DNA of 64,000 nt from Lomentospora prolificans. Its lineage: Eukaryota; Ascomycota; Sordariomycetes; Microascales; Microascaceae. Shown here in pieces: positions 36,296 to 48,278 of the stretch (the stretch's first letter is position 1; each line of letters opens with the position of its first letter). The DNA lies in contig JARFXM010000003.1 in NCBI GenBank assembly GCA_029532625.1, forward strand, positions 3,782,001 to 3,846,000, read 5' to 3'. A program made the position numbers and the translations under genes. The notes below the pieces were generated by a model. That model worked only from the letters and a program-made list of their open reading frames with translations, had not been told where the DNA came from and made no database searches.

Positions 36296-36994
36296 GGCAC
36301 GAAGAATGATTTGTTCGTTTTTATTTAGCCAAGGACGAGAGAGAGCCTTGGACGGAAGCTGTGGCGCGATGATGAGAGACATCTCTTTCTCTGTTTCCTA
36401 TCTCGCAGACCAGCACGGGATTCTGGAGAGTGAATGACAACTCGACGATCTCAGAATAGCCCCAAACCACTCAAACTTTGATTTCGCTTTCCTTTGTCAG
36501 ACTCATGCACTTATCACTTATACCAGAGAGGGAGGTAGACCCTTCTCTTCTCACATCTTGTCCTCATTACATCACATACCTATTGCATATACATACTACT
36601 ACCATTTGTACCCACCATCACCTTCGTTTCCTTTGTCAGAGTGGTTGCGAGTACGTTGTCGTTTGCTGTTCACATTGGCTCAATGATACCTTGGGTTAGA
36701 TAGTGGTGGAATCTCAAAAGCTCGAATGTGGTTTTGTTGCGCCGACGAGCTAAGCTTGTGATGCCCATTCGAAGATTGTATGATAAGTCTTTTTTTTCTT
36801 TTTTCTTCCCGTATATCCAAATTTTACATAGTTGGCCACGAAATGCCGTTCAAGCTCGAAAAAGCCAAACAAGTTTCAGCTCAGCTTTCCCATTGTATTA
36901 AAGTCATGTCATTCATCTCATATGTACATTTTTACGACAGTAATGCCTTTCATCCTTTTCCCAAGCGCAAAGCAAAGCCCGAGGAACGAACCAA
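36296..36994. other. Convergent spacer
   Basis: The 699 bp hold the 3' regions of the kinesin gene (plus) and the GH93-like gene (minus). T-rich and A-rich stretches suit polyadenylation regions. No gene was seen. Confidence 0.6.
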
Positions 36995-38327
36995 TCAATT
37001 GCCAATGACCTGGTTCAAGTCGACAATGCTAAGGCTGACCTTGTTAGTCGTGCTAGGAGGCAAGTAGCCCGCGCCCATGATGATCATGAGTTCGGGCCTA
37101 TCCTTGAAGATCCTAAGGTTGCGCGTATACGCGCTAGGCTGCTCAACAGAGTAGTACCTCCAGGCGGACGGGTCACCGAGGGCCTTGTTCGCCCAGACCT
37201 CGCCCTGGTAGGCGCTAAGGACGATGGTGCCGTTCGGGCCGCCCCAGGGGGTCCAGACGACGAAAGGGCCGGTGGTGGGGGAGCGGCCGTTGTAGGAGAC
37301 GAGGTGGTCGGGGGCGTCGTGGAATTTGGTGGGGTCGTCGGAGATGCGGTAGTGGATGGGGAACTGGTAGGTGGAGAAGGCGGGGTCGCCGCCGTACTCG
37401 TAGACGTAGATGTAGCGGCCGTCGGGGAGGCGGGCCACGGAGGGCATGCCGGGACGATCGGTGTAGTCGTCGTAGATGGCGTCGTGGACGACGGGGGTCC
37501 AGGTGCGGAGGTCTTGAGTCGTTTGGTGGGAGATTACTTGGCCGTGGTCTGAGGGGCGCTGGTCGGCGTAGTAGAGGACGATGGTGTCCTCGTGCATGCT
37601 GTTTTCTCTCTGTTAGCCTGCGTGCTTCCCCTAAGAGAGAGATTGGTTTTGTTTTGGGGGAGAGGGTCAGAAGGAGGCGGAGAGTGACTGTGTTGGTGTT
37701 GATGAGGGAGAGTGATGGTTCGCAGACTTACATCATGTGAGGCTCCCACACGGGAGTCTCCTCGTTGACGGGGTTAGCAACACCCCCGGCAGCAACATGG
37801 CTCACAAACTCCCAAGTCCTCCCCTTATCCTTCGAGGCATAAACATCAATCTGCGTCTGGCTTAGATCCGTAGGGATGCTGTTCCCGGTGCAGATGATGG
37901 TGCCTGCGGGGAACTCGCCGACGTCGCGCGGCAGCTCGAACAGGTCGGGCTGGTAGCGCAGGCCCCAGCCGTTGACGGTGTCGTGCACCTGGGAGATCTC
38001 GGCCCAGGTGTCGCCGTGGTCGCGGCTCTCGTAGATGGGGAAGTGCACGAGCGGGGGCTCGGGCGAGTAGTTCTCCCACGTGGCGAGGAGGGTGCCGTCG
38101 GAGAGCTCGAGGGACCGCGCGTAGAGGACGCGAGGGTCGGTGAAGTTGGCCTCGGGCGTGAAGATGACCTTGTTGTTGAACACCGGGTACACGTCCCCGT
38201 CGCCGTTGTTGTTGTTGTTGTTGCTGTTGCCGTTTGGTCGGCCGCCTCCGCCGCGACGGGGCTGGGCTGCGACGGGGGAGATGGAGGCGACGGCGGCGAG
38301 GCCGGCTAGGAGGGTGCGGATGTACAT
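36995..38327 (-). CDS. Secreted Asp-box glycosidase, probably GH93 exo-arabinanase
   Basis: GH93 enzymes release arabinobiose from arabinan outside the cell. Exon 1 is 38327-37732. The 133-bp intron 37731-37599 has donor GTAAGT, branch GGCTAAC and acceptor AAACAG. Exon 2 is 37598-36995. The product is 399 aa. A signal peptide (MYIRTLLAGLAAVASISPVAA) leads to a Gly/Asn-rich spacer with six Asn in a row. A sialidase-like propeller follows, with Asp boxes SRDHGDTW and SKDKGRTW and a weaker TTQDLRTW. WEPHIM...DTIVLYYADQR and RPGMPSVARLPDGRYIYVYEYGG match what I recall of fungal GH93. A BNR/sialidase-fold protein of another specificity is possible; I did not verify the catalytic carboxylates. Confidence 0.75.
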
Positions 38328-39493
38328 GGTGGAAGGTAGAGGAACGTAGGGTAAGGTTCGGTTCTCTCCTCAGTCTGTTCCAGGAATCTACTCCAATGTC
38401 CCGCGTGTAAGACGACGACGAGAAGAAACAGCAAGAGATCAGTCAATTGGGAACAACGGCAGACTCAATTGAGGTCTCTGCCGCTTTTGATCTTTTCACC
38501 CTTGAGGTCGACGAGGAACGAAGAGAGAAATAAAGAGACGAGTGCAATAATAAACCCAGGAATTTGGCTCCATCTTATAGTTTTATCCCCGTATTGCCCG
38601 TCTCTTTTAATATGTTCCGCTTGGCCAATTCGAGACACGGTTGGGCAAGAGCTCTCTCCGGTCATCACCAATCTCTCTCTCCCGCACAAGGCGGAGTAGG
38701 CTATAATACACGGGAATATTAGACCCTGGGACGATAAGAGCAGCTGCTATTCGCGCGATTAAATCAAACATTAGCGTGATTGCAACCCGAGATGGACCAT
38801 CTCCAAAAGATTCAAGCTCGGCGCTGGCGGAGAAAGCTAGAGAAGAGAGAGAGAGAGAGAAAGAGAGAGGGCATCTCCGCACGCTTCCCCAACGCAGCAG
38901 TGGCCCGAACAGGGACGAACAAACACGGCGGGGAGCGGCAATCAAAAAGGCAAGAGTGGCCATATCCACAGCCAGAATGCGGGAGCGGGAGCGTCTCCAA
39001 ATCCGGCCCCCGCAGACCTGCGCCAGTTGGAGTACCACTCGCAGCCAAACAGGCAGATTGTCCAGAATCGGCACTCAACTCCGCCTCACGCGGGGACCCC
39101 AGATCGACATCGGGCCCCATTTAGGGTAGCATCCTCGAGCAGCCATTGGAGCGGGTAGACTGGCTGGAATCAGAAAGTAGAATGTAACAGGAAAACAAAA
39201 GCTCGGTTCGGGCTTGTGATTGTTTGGATGAACAGAAGAGGCTGAGAAGAGAGATCTTCAGAGAGCCGGATGCTACCCTGGGAGACAGGGTAGCGAACTG
39301 CAAATTCCGGGAATCGAATGTACGTTCTCCTGAACGAGATTGCCAGGGGCGTTGCAGCATAAAATCTAGTCTGAATGGTACAATGTAGCTACATCATCAT
39401 CATCATCAACTGGGGCTATGTACGCGTGGAAAAGGAAAGAAAGAAAAAAAAATTATATGCCAGAATTACCCTTGTCTCTTCGGTTTCCTTTCG
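38328..39493. other. Spacer with GA/CT-rich tract
   Basis: This holds the promoter of the GH93-like gene (minus). A run of GAGAGA repeats at about 38841-38872 reads as CT-rich in the gene's orientation, a common feature of fungal promoters. CAT repeats lie near 39393-39407. No gene was recognised. Confidence 0.5.
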
Positions 39494-41674
39494 TCAAGGC
39501 GCCTCGTGCGTGTAGCTCCGTACTCGCTCCTTGGTGGCGAGTCCTCCACTGCCGTCCATCCCTGTGGCATCCAGCTCTACGGGTTCCATGGCCTTCTTGT
39601 CGTCTGCCATCTCGTGCACGCGGCCATTGGAATCCATCTCGGCCCTCGGCCCATAGTATTCCGGCGGTACTGGCGTCGTCGCGACCAGAGTCGCAGTGCC
39701 CGTGCCTGGTGTCTCTGGGTCGGCTGCACCCGGCGGAGCAAATTGCCCCTCTCGGCGCTGTCTCCGCCTCCGCCTGATAAGCATGGCGGCCGCTACGCAG
39801 GCAGCCACCACCACCACGCCGCCAACCACTCCGCCCACGATGGGGCCGATTTTGGCCTTCCTCGTCGACGATTCATCGCCCTTGTTATCGTTGTCGCTCT
39901 TTTCGCCAGTGACACCGCCGTCTAGATCTGGTTAAGCACAGTCGTCAGCTCGTTACCGCTTTCGGGCCCGCCAAGACAGACAAGATCGAGAGAGACGCGG
40001 GGGCGAAAACTGGATTGTAATACGGTTCGCCGATGTGGGGAATAGAACCATGTCTGACTTACTTGTCTTCTCCGAAGTAAAGAGCTGCTTGACCTCATCG
40101 GATGACCATTCGACTGACGCAAGATCCCTGCCGAGCTAGTTAGTAACCGCGCAAACCAGAGAGATTGAGCCTTTTTTGGCGTATTCCCTATTTCTTCTGT
40201 GTACTTACTTGTTTTGGTCATACCATTCCTTGATCATCTGGGGGGATTCGTACGCCGCCGCCTCGGCATCGTAGTCGGTGCTCCAGGTGAGCTCCGTCAT
40301 GTCAAACACGCCGAGGCCTTGCGGGAACGGGTCCGCTAAGCGAAAGGATTCTCCGGTGCCTAGCCTGTTCAACCCCCCGACCGTGATCATCTGCCTGTTT
40401 CCGGCAACGACACATGAATGGTCGGTCCTAGCTCCGCCTTGCGGCGCGTCGAGCTTTGTCCATTCGAAGCCGGGTAGCGTAAGGAGATACATGTCTTCGG
40501 CGGATTTCTTGGCCACGGCGTCTTGGCCACCAAAGACAAAGCTACGCAGGTGAGTTGTCAGCAACAGATCCACTACCAATGCGAGGAACAAGATCTCCCC
40601 TCACATTTCATAGGTGCCATCCGTACTCTCAGCGCCAAACACGCAGAGATTCTCGCGCGGCGTCGGCATCGTGCCCGTGGTCGTCTGCCAGTACCAATCC
40701 CGGGTGACGGGGTCGAAAAAGGTGAGATTCCTAAAGTCTCGGTACGACGTGCTTGAGCCGGGCACCAGCGACGACGTGCTGCCGCCAAATACTGCGATGA
40801 GGCCGTGAGGCCCGAACCGGGGGATATACTGTATCTTTCCGGCCGTGATCGTTCCGAAAGGCGAGACATCGGGGGTGCTGTCGTTCTGGAATGTTCTGGT
40901 CGTCATGTTGAAGGAGACCATGCCGGGGATGGTCTGCGAACTAGCCCGGAACTTTTGCGTCCAACCCGAGGCGAACCCTCCCAGCCAAAAGCCCGTGTTA
41001 TGGGCCGTCGTGAAAGCACCCGACTCCGCAAGGTTGAAGGATTTATACGCGCCAATGTTGTCAGGAACCTCTTTAGTCCACGCGCCGCCGCCGTTGCCGT
41101 CTACGATGAACCTCCAGATCTGGTCGGTCGTGAGCAGGTCGTTCTCTCGGCCGTGGTTCGAGTGGCCGCCCCATATGTAAAACGATTTTTCGTTCCTGTC
41201 GGCCCATATGGCTTGGTTGTAGAGCTTCGGCGCTGCCTTGGATATCGTCCGGATCTCGACGCTGTCGCTCGACCATGATTTCGACATGTCAATAGAGAGT
41301 GTAGAGTTCACTGTCAATGTGACCTGTTTAGCCGCATTCATAACCCCCAGGGATTCGGATTCGTTCCACTATGCCGTCCACAAGAAACCCGCAGGAAGAC
41401 GTACTTGTCATGTCATATGTGTCAACTGGCTTGTCGTTTACCAGTTGTGTTACTTCTCCTCCATCGATGTACAGATAGTTGCCCACCATAACAGCTACCC
41501 AAGTATCAGTCAACCGCTATTTTCGATTGGCATAGCCATAGTGCAAGATTCCCAATCAATACCTCGCGCAGACATTCTCCGTATAAAGTCTTTAGTAGCG
41601 GGAACATCAGGGTTCGCGGCAGAAGCCATCCCCAGTATGGAGAGGCCTAACCACGACGCCAACGTGGGCCTCAT
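39494..41674 (-). CDS. Kelch-repeat type I membrane protein (six exons)
   Basis: Exons are 41674-41563, 41494-41405, 41310-40605, 40541-40209, 40127-40063 and 39927-39494, giving 579 aa. All five introns (68, 94, 63, 81 and 135 bp) have workable donors and branch/acceptor pairs, and the phases close exactly. The signal peptide is MRPTLASWLGLSILGMASA. The lumenal/extracellular part carries kelch-type strands (NYLYIDGGEV, SFYIWGGH, LIAVFGGS, FVFGGQDA, MITVGGLN) and several N-glycosylation sequons. After an Asp/Lys-rich spacer comes one transmembrane helix (IGPIVGGVVGGVVVVAACVAAAML), then RRRRRQRR and an ~80-residue cytoplasmic tail ending THEAP. It resembles fungal kelch/galactose-oxidase-fold membrane proteins of unknown role; no oxidase motif was identified. 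Confidence 0.88.
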
Positions 41675-43193
41675 TGTATATCTGTCGGATGGGAAGCAGT
41701 ACTGTAAAACGAGGAAATGTGGTGGGGTATCAAAGAATCAGATGCCGAAGCGCAATCAGAAAGACAGGCTCGAGAAACAGCCCAGTTGGCTCGCCTCTTA
41801 CCAGGCGTTGGCGATTTCACACAATATCTCAAAACACGAATGCTAAACACGCTTGATGAGAGATGGTAGAAGACAGAAATGATTAGATGCAAGAGCAAAA
41901 AGAGTCAACACCAGGCAAAACCCCCTTCCTTCCGGACGAGGCGAGAACAACGGGCCAAGCAAGGTTTTGTTTAAAAGCCTTATATTGCAATCAGGAGGAT
42001 CCCCATGACGCGGGAACGAAGGGTCGGGCAAGCCACCCGCTCGTGCATGCGCCGCCGTCGGCGTCGACAATGCCGGGGGCCAGTCATAAAATCAACGCTA
42101 TGGGATGGGTGGGAACAATGACTCCAGCAGCCCGACCTTCGCAATCGCTTCCTAGGGCCGCCCATACTCCCACCCAAACTCCAGGTACGCTCCAGGTCGT
42201 CGCTCGACCCAGGGATCGCTTACAAAGTGACTTAGGCAGCAGATCAACGTTGCATTGCGCCGCGCTTGTCGTTCCGCACATGTGCCTGCTCAGGCTGAAG
42301 CAGAGTTAAAACACCCCGTTTCGTCCCGGGGATACCAGGGTCAACTCAACCCAAGCCAAAGGATTTGTGCGAGCTTTTGATAAGAACTACTGATCGGGAT
42401 GAAGAAGGCTCTTTCTATCGTGATTGAGGAAATGCCATCGATGGATCATTGATTGGCCCTATTCCTGCAGGGTCGTAGTCGACCGTGAGACGTTGCTGAT
42501 GCCCAAAATGCGAGGGCACCGTCTCAACCTCTCTTGAACCATTGGTGCACTGGGGACAGAGCCTCTGATCATTATCCCAAGCGAGACTTTCGGCCAATTT
42601 GAACCACCGCCGAGACAGACGAGCCAAAGTGACGGAGAATAGCATTCATTGCTTTCTCCGTCCGCATCCTAAGCAGGCGACAAGCGCTTAGAGCCATTTC
42701 ACAGTCGGACCAATAAAGTCTAGTTTTCAACGGATAAAAGGTGGAAAGCAGTGTTATTTTAGAACAAGCCCCATAGGGCTAAGTAAAGGCGAAGCGGGAT
42801 TGATGGCTCCTGGATCGAGGCTTCTTCGCTGCGCCATCCGCGTCTAGGAGCGCGCGCGCCACTGGGATTGAGGCTCCATCCGTGAATATGCGTGGCTTGC
42901 CTGGTGGCTGGTGGGAGCGAGAGCGAGAGAGAGTGTGTGTGTGTATGACAGACTCAGTCCCGTTAAGAATCCAGCACCTTGGTCACTAAGGCAGTGGACA
43001 CAATAAATGCACTGGACTTCGGAGCCGTCATGGATGACTGCACAGTGGCCAATTATTGGTCACGTGATTCCGCGAACCACTCGGGCGCGAACAATCGTGG
43101 TGGGAAAAAAAAAGTGAGAGAATCGTCAGGGCAGCAGTGAGCTTCCATATCTATACGCCCATAGTCATAAGTGCACACCTGGAATGGGCCGGT
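41675..43193. other. Divergent spacer, kelch gene / mrf1
   Basis: The 1.5 kb separate two divergent start codons and should contain both promoters. A short GT/GA repeat lies at about 42918-42945. No gene was recognised. Confidence 0.5.
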
Positions 43194-44552
43194 ATGAAGA
43201 GATTCGCAACCCATTCCATATGGCGGCGGCCTCTCACATCGGTTCTGCGCAGTAGGGCGTCCCCCCAAGCACGTCGCTATACTAGCTCAGGTATGTTGTG
43301 GTGATTATTCTGCCATTCAAGTGCGAGAGTTGCAAACTGACACAGGCCGTGGCCAGACATCAAGACGACCCTGCCCCCGGCCCTTCTCCAACGCGCCCGC
43401 AACCTCTCCTCCGAACACGACCGCCTCTCCGACTCACTCTCCGCGGCCTTTGACACAAAGACGGCCAAGCGCGTTGGCGAGCTCTCCAACGTCGCGACCG
43501 CCCTCCGAGAGTTCGACGAAGCGCAGGACTCCCTCGCCGAGCTGCGCGGCCTCCTTACCTCCAAAGATGCCGAGCTGCGCCAGCTCGCCGCCGACGAGCT
43601 CGACTCGACGACACAACAGGTCGAGGCGCTCGTGCACAAGCTCACGGCGTCCCTGACCCCAAGGCACCCGTTCGCCGAGATGCCCTGCCTGCTCGAGTTC
43701 CGCCCCGGGCCCGGCGGGTTGGAGGGAAGGTACTTTACAGATACGCTCTTCCGGATGTACAAGCAGTACCTGTCACGCAACGGCTTCCGCGTGCGTGTTG
43801 TCAAGTACGAGCTTGCCGACTCGGCGGGTGATGCTACGGGCGCCGCCAAGGAGAATCCCCTGCAGGAAGCCATCCTCGAGGTCGAGGACGCCGGCTCGTA
43901 CGATTTGCTGCGCGGCGAGGCAGGCATGCACCGGGTCCAGCGCATCCCCGTAACGGAGAACAAGGGCCGCACGCACACCTCCGCCGTTGCGCTCTGGGTC
44001 CTCCCGTCGTTCCCCGAGAGCAACGCCGAGGAAGCAGACTTTGACGACCCGGAGAGTATCTTCTACATCAACCCGGCCGAGGTGAAGCAAGAGGTCATGC
44101 GCGCGCGGGGAGCGGGAGGCCAGCACGTCAATAAGACGGAATCGGCCGTGCGGCTGACGCATATACCCACGGGGACGACGGTGAGCATGCAGGACTCGCG
44201 GTCGCAGGTGCGGAATCGCGCGGCAGCGTGGCAGCTTCTACGGTCTAGGGTGGCGCAGCAGAGGAGGGAAGAGAGGGAGGAGCTAGCATTCAGCTTGAGG
44301 AACAGCGTCCTGGCTAAGGACAAGATTACGAGGGCGGACAAAATCCGGACGTACAACTACTCTCAGGACAGATGCACCGACCACCGGAGTGGGCTGGACG
44401 TGCACAACTTGCCCGACGTCCTGGAAGGGGGCGAGACGCTTGACAGGGTGATCAAGAGTGTCAGAGAGTGGTTGGTGGCGAGAGATATCCGCGCCATGAT
44501 GGCAGAGGAAGAGGAAAAAGCCAAGGCCGAAAACGGCGATAAGAAGGCATAG
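43194..44552 (+). CDS. mrf1: Mitochondrial peptide chain release factor 1
   Basis: This class I release factor recognises UAA/UAG and triggers peptide release on mitochondrial ribosomes. Exon 1 is 43194-43290 and encodes a mitochondrial presequence (MKRFATHSIWRRPLTSVLRSR...RRYTSS) with many Arg/Ser and no acidic residue. The 66-bp intron 43291-43356 has donor GTATGT and branch AACTGAC. Its acceptor must be the second AG (GGCCAG), since the nearer ACAG leaves the wrong frame. Exon 2 is 43357-44552, for 430 aa in all. The PVT codon-recognition loop is at 230-232 (RIPVTENKGRTHTSA), and the catalytic GGQ is at 286-288 (GAGGQHVNKTESAVRLTH). The length fits the mitochondrial RF1 family. The gene is convergent with the oxidase gene, 267 bp away. 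Confidence 0.95.
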
Positions 44553-44819
44553 ACGCATTTTTTTTTCTGTATAATAGATGTATATGATGACCGGGGGAAC
44601 ACTCCCAAGAGATGTATAAAACATGTATCAAGAGAAGACATCAGCAGATGCCGATCACGCAAGACGCAGGCCGGAAATGAGTCCGACTCAACGAAGAATA
44701 TTACTACCTCGTAAGGATAGAGAAACTCACAGCCATTACTACCTCGTTCATGCAATGGGGGGGCGGAGGGGGAAAGAAAACCGGGAACCTGGCGCGGAAT
44801 CTCACCACGACTTCTCTCC

Positions 44820-46746
44820 TCACCCCCTACCCTCCGCAAGAGCGCGATACTCCTCCGGCATCTCGGGCCAAACATCCACGCCATCCAGCAAAACAACCTG
44901 CATGCCCCCAACCAAATGCTGCAGGACGTGGCAGTGTAGTAGCCACGCTCCCGGATTCCTGGAATGGTACCTCAGAGCCATCCAAGCGACTTCCTGCCCC
45001 GCCTCGAGCCCGACCCTCAAGGATGTGAAGCTGTCTTTGAGAGGTGGGTCCACGAGGTTGAAGGACGAGGGCATCTGCCTCGCGGCATCCTCCACGCTAC
45101 TCCAGACCCAGGGCCCGTAGCCTGTTCCGAGGAGGTGCATCTTTACTCCGTGCTTGTGGATGGGGTGAGCCGGGTTCGGGGAGACGTGGGTCACGAGGAT
45201 AAGGTCGACCCAGGTGTTGTTCCGGGTTGGTATCGTGAGGTTAGTCGTTAGCTGCGGGTTGAGGAGGAAAGGAGTCTGTTGCTCTAGCGTCAGCGACTCC
45301 AGAGGCATAGAGTTCATGGTCCAGATGTAAGCCGGCTCGATGTTGCCCATCTCGAGAACGTGCGTCGCGCTCACCGTCTGTGGTATGGCTACTGGCGGGA
45401 AGGGCTTTACAAAACTCTGGTCGAAAATGACGACGCCGCTCGAGATCGCCATTCCTGCGTCGTTTATGTATGGCACAGATTCGTGCCCGTTGCCCTCCGA
45501 TCCCGCAATTTTGACGTCGAGAGTGGCGTATCCGGCGATTATCTGCGGGTCGTTTATAGAGGCCACGCGGATATTGAATTTTCCGGCCTTGTTCGCCTTG
45601 ATGAGGACAGAGTACCGTTCTCCATTGGTAATAGTAATGGCTTGCACCTCTCGGGGCTCGACGTATCCTCCGTCGACCGCATATACCCACATCGGATGCT
45701 CGTCGACAGACACCGTGGCCGTGATGGATTGAAAAGCACCGATGAAGTGGATGGCGATCCAGCTTTCGTCGTCGCAAGTCGATTTATGATCAACACTCAG
45801 AATCTCACGCCAGCCTTCGGTACTCTGACACTCGTCGAACACGTGGCTGGGGACGACGCTACCGTTTCCGTGGCCGTTCCATGCCAAAGCCATCAACTGC
45901 GGAGGGTAACAACTAGAGACATCAATGAGTAACCAAGAGAATTTCGGCTCCTTAGGTCAAACTCACCCTTTGCTCGTCATCGTCGCATTCATCTTACCAA
46001 GCTGCGTCCTCTGCAAATCGCTAAGGAGCGCATCAATCTCCGCCGGCTCAGGACAGTGCACCCTCCCCTTCCCATTGATGAGGATTGAATCCCAGCAGGC
46101 GGGGTCCAGTTCAGCCTTTTGCGTGAGTTCCCACGCCTCATCCCCAGTCATGTTCCTGTAGTCGGAGAGCAACAGGATATTAGCAGACTCATCCGCGCTT
46201 TCCATCGTCTTGATTGCACGCGACGCAGTAGAGATCTTGTCAAAGGGCTTCGGGGTATCTGGCTTCGGGGCAATGACGAGAGCGCCGAACAGGCCGTCTT
46301 CTATCTGGTGACGAGAGTGAGAATGATACCAGTAGCTGCCGTGCTGAGTTGCCATCCAGCGGTAGGTAAAGGACTTTCCGGGCTGTATGTGCCTCTGGCT
46401 TACACCCGGGGCTCCGTCGGACCAGGGAGTGTCGTGCATCTCGATCCCTTTTCGCGACCATTAGCTATTTTGCTAGATCATTAGAGGGGCGCTAGTTACC
46501 GTGAAAGTGGATGCTCGTAGCGTTGGTGATGTTATTCTCGACTTCTACTACGACGTTCTCTCCCTGCCACATCTTCAGCGTTGGGCCCGGGAACTGCCCG
46601 TTAACTAAGATAACTTGTCTCTGGTGCCCATTCGGGGACCAATTTCCGAGAGTCAGCGAAAGCTTAAACGTACGAGTTGCTTGGCCCAGCACAACCGCGA
46701 AGAAGGCGAAGCCTATAAGCAAGCGATAAACGACTGAACAGAGCAT
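44820..46746 (-). CDS. Secreted multicopper oxidase (laccase-like)
   Basis: It oxidises phenols, metals or related donors with reduction of O2 to water; the substrate cannot be told from sequence. Exons are 46746-46500, 46447-45967 and 45912-44820 (introns 52 and 54 bp), giving 606 aa. The ATG at 46746 gives a signal peptide (MLCSVVYRLLIGFAFFAVVLGQA). All four copper motifs are present: HFHG at 80-83, WYHSH at 122-126, HPIHKHG at 492-498, and HCHVLQHLVGGM with His569/571/575 and axial Met580. No C-terminal transmembrane segment is seen, so it is not a Fet3-type ferroxidase. The pattern TFKLSLTLGNWSPNG...VNGQFPGPTL recalls ascomycete pigment-type oxidases such as Abr1, but no pigment genes lie nearby. 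Confidence 0.93.
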
Positions 46747-48278
46747 TTCGTGAGAGCGGACGAGCAGATGCAAGTTTTAGTTAGTAGTGACTGGAAGATA
46801 ATTCATCTAAACTTGGAGACATTCGGGGCTATCTATCGTTCACCGAATAGTCGAGATGGGCTTGAGCTATGCATTCTTCTTATACGAAGCCGTTTGTCGC
46901 TCATCGAACGGTGGATGCATGACTGTCTTGGCTGCGTATGCTGTGGTCCGGGGTAATGGGGTCCTTAGTCGGTCGAGCTTTGTCTATTCGACGGGTTGAG
47001 AAGTTGCCTATCTCCATATTGGATGTTGTGTTTTGAGGGCAGATACGAGGTTTCCAAGCCATACTCTGTGTGTTTTGGAGAGCGCCGTTGCGGGCCCATA
47101 CGGCTTCTTCTCATCTACGCTCGTCTACTTTCGGATGGCGACATGCTCGAGCGACTGCTGATGAAGGTATTCAAGACAATTGCAGCGTCGCAATGCGTCC
47201 CACGTCGTACATCATCAAGTTGGAGTAAAGAACAATCGATGATCGACTGCGTATCTCGGGCACAAATCCGTCGACTCTACCCGGCTATAAGCTTGAATTC
47301 TTCTTAATGATTCCAGTTAGCCGTCAAGCTTCTTTTTCTATACCCGTGAACCCCAGACCTTGCAAGGAGATACCAATATCACGTTCACGTCGCACCTGTT
47401 TCCCGTCTAACAGGGTCGCACAACGCATGCCTCCCATGGCCAAAATGACAAGGCATCCACCAATGCCCCGGCCCAAAGCAGGCCTGTCTGAACCAGGAAC
47501 CCCGGCTTAGATGGCCCGGCACCACCCTTTCAGCCCCATGTTCTCGTCTGTTTATCTGCCGCAGAGATAACGATGCACACCACTTCTAGAAGGCGGGCTT
47601 TTTACCTTCGTAGAGCGTGCCTCATTCGTGGGTCTTTCGTTTTTTTCCACTCTTTAATCTCAACCACCGGTCGTGCTTGGGGTTGCTGATTCGGCGTCGA
47701 TGCTTGGCATATCGAGGCCGGGAAGGTGCCGCTTGGTACCGGGCTTGAATTTGACATCTATCGTCAATATCAATCCAGACGCTGGAAGCTCGGCCGGGTC
47801 GGAGTCTTCAATGTTCTTGGCCCACGCAGAGACAAAGAGCCGGCCTGCTTTTCCGCCTGTAGAAACTGGGCTTTTCGAGCACAATGGGTGCATTGGAAAC
47901 CCTGGTAAACCATCGCATAGGACGTAAGCACTGCAATCGTTCGTCCGTGTCAGTCTCGTAAATGTTTCTGCCTCGATAATTCGGTTGCCTGTTTCTGTGC
48001 TGGACCAAATCAACACTCCGATAATGCAAGGCCGGCGTAGGCAACAGAATTGAAAACTGCAGCCCCGGCATGCTTTTTGGTCCATATAAGCCGCTGGCTT
48101 CGAAAGTGACTGGCACCTTTTCGCAACGACAAGCACATCAATTCCTTTTACCTTTTTACATCCATGGGTTTGTAGCATCAATTTGATGTTGATGTGCATT
48201 GATAGATCAACGTAGTATCAAAGAGCCGTGTTATATAACCCTCCTTGCACCATCACGAGGGCTTCATCGCCAACCACA
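46747..48278. other. Divergent spacer, oxidase / 2EXR gene
   Basis: This holds the promoters of the oxidase (minus) and the 2EXR gene (plus). A possible small minus-strand frame at 47660-48199 is listed separately. TATATAA at about 48231-48237 lies some 42-48 bases before the 2EXR start codon and may be its TATA box. Confidence 0.45.
47660..48199 (-). CDS. Possible small gene, unrecognised
   Basis: An ATG at 48199 opens 179 codons without interruption, ending ATPSTTGG. Its C-terminal part (LFVSAWAKNIEDSDPAELPASGL...) looks protein-like, but the first half is Cys-rich and unlike a normal fold. An overlapping frame reads VTFEASGLYGPKS and a third reads QGFQCTHCARKAQF, so the true exon structure cannot be settled. 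A good branch/acceptor (GACTGAC...TTGCAG) lies inside. It overlaps the promoter of the 2EXR gene. It may be a decayed or spliced gene, or chance. Confidence 0.25.
   Translation of the reverse strand: MHINIKLMLQTHGCKKVKGIDVLVVAKRCQSLSKPAAYMDQKACRGCSFQFCCLRRPCIIGVLIWSSTETGNRIIEAETFTRLTRTNDCSAYVLCDGLPGFPMHPLCSKSPVSTGGKAGRLFVSAWAKNIEDSDPAELPASGLILTIDVKFKPGTKRHLPGLDMPSIDAESATPSTTGG

Noticed and set aside
44820..46746. The multicopper oxidase as a Fet3-type ferroxidase
   Set aside because: There is no C-terminal transmembrane segment and no iron-permease gene beside it.
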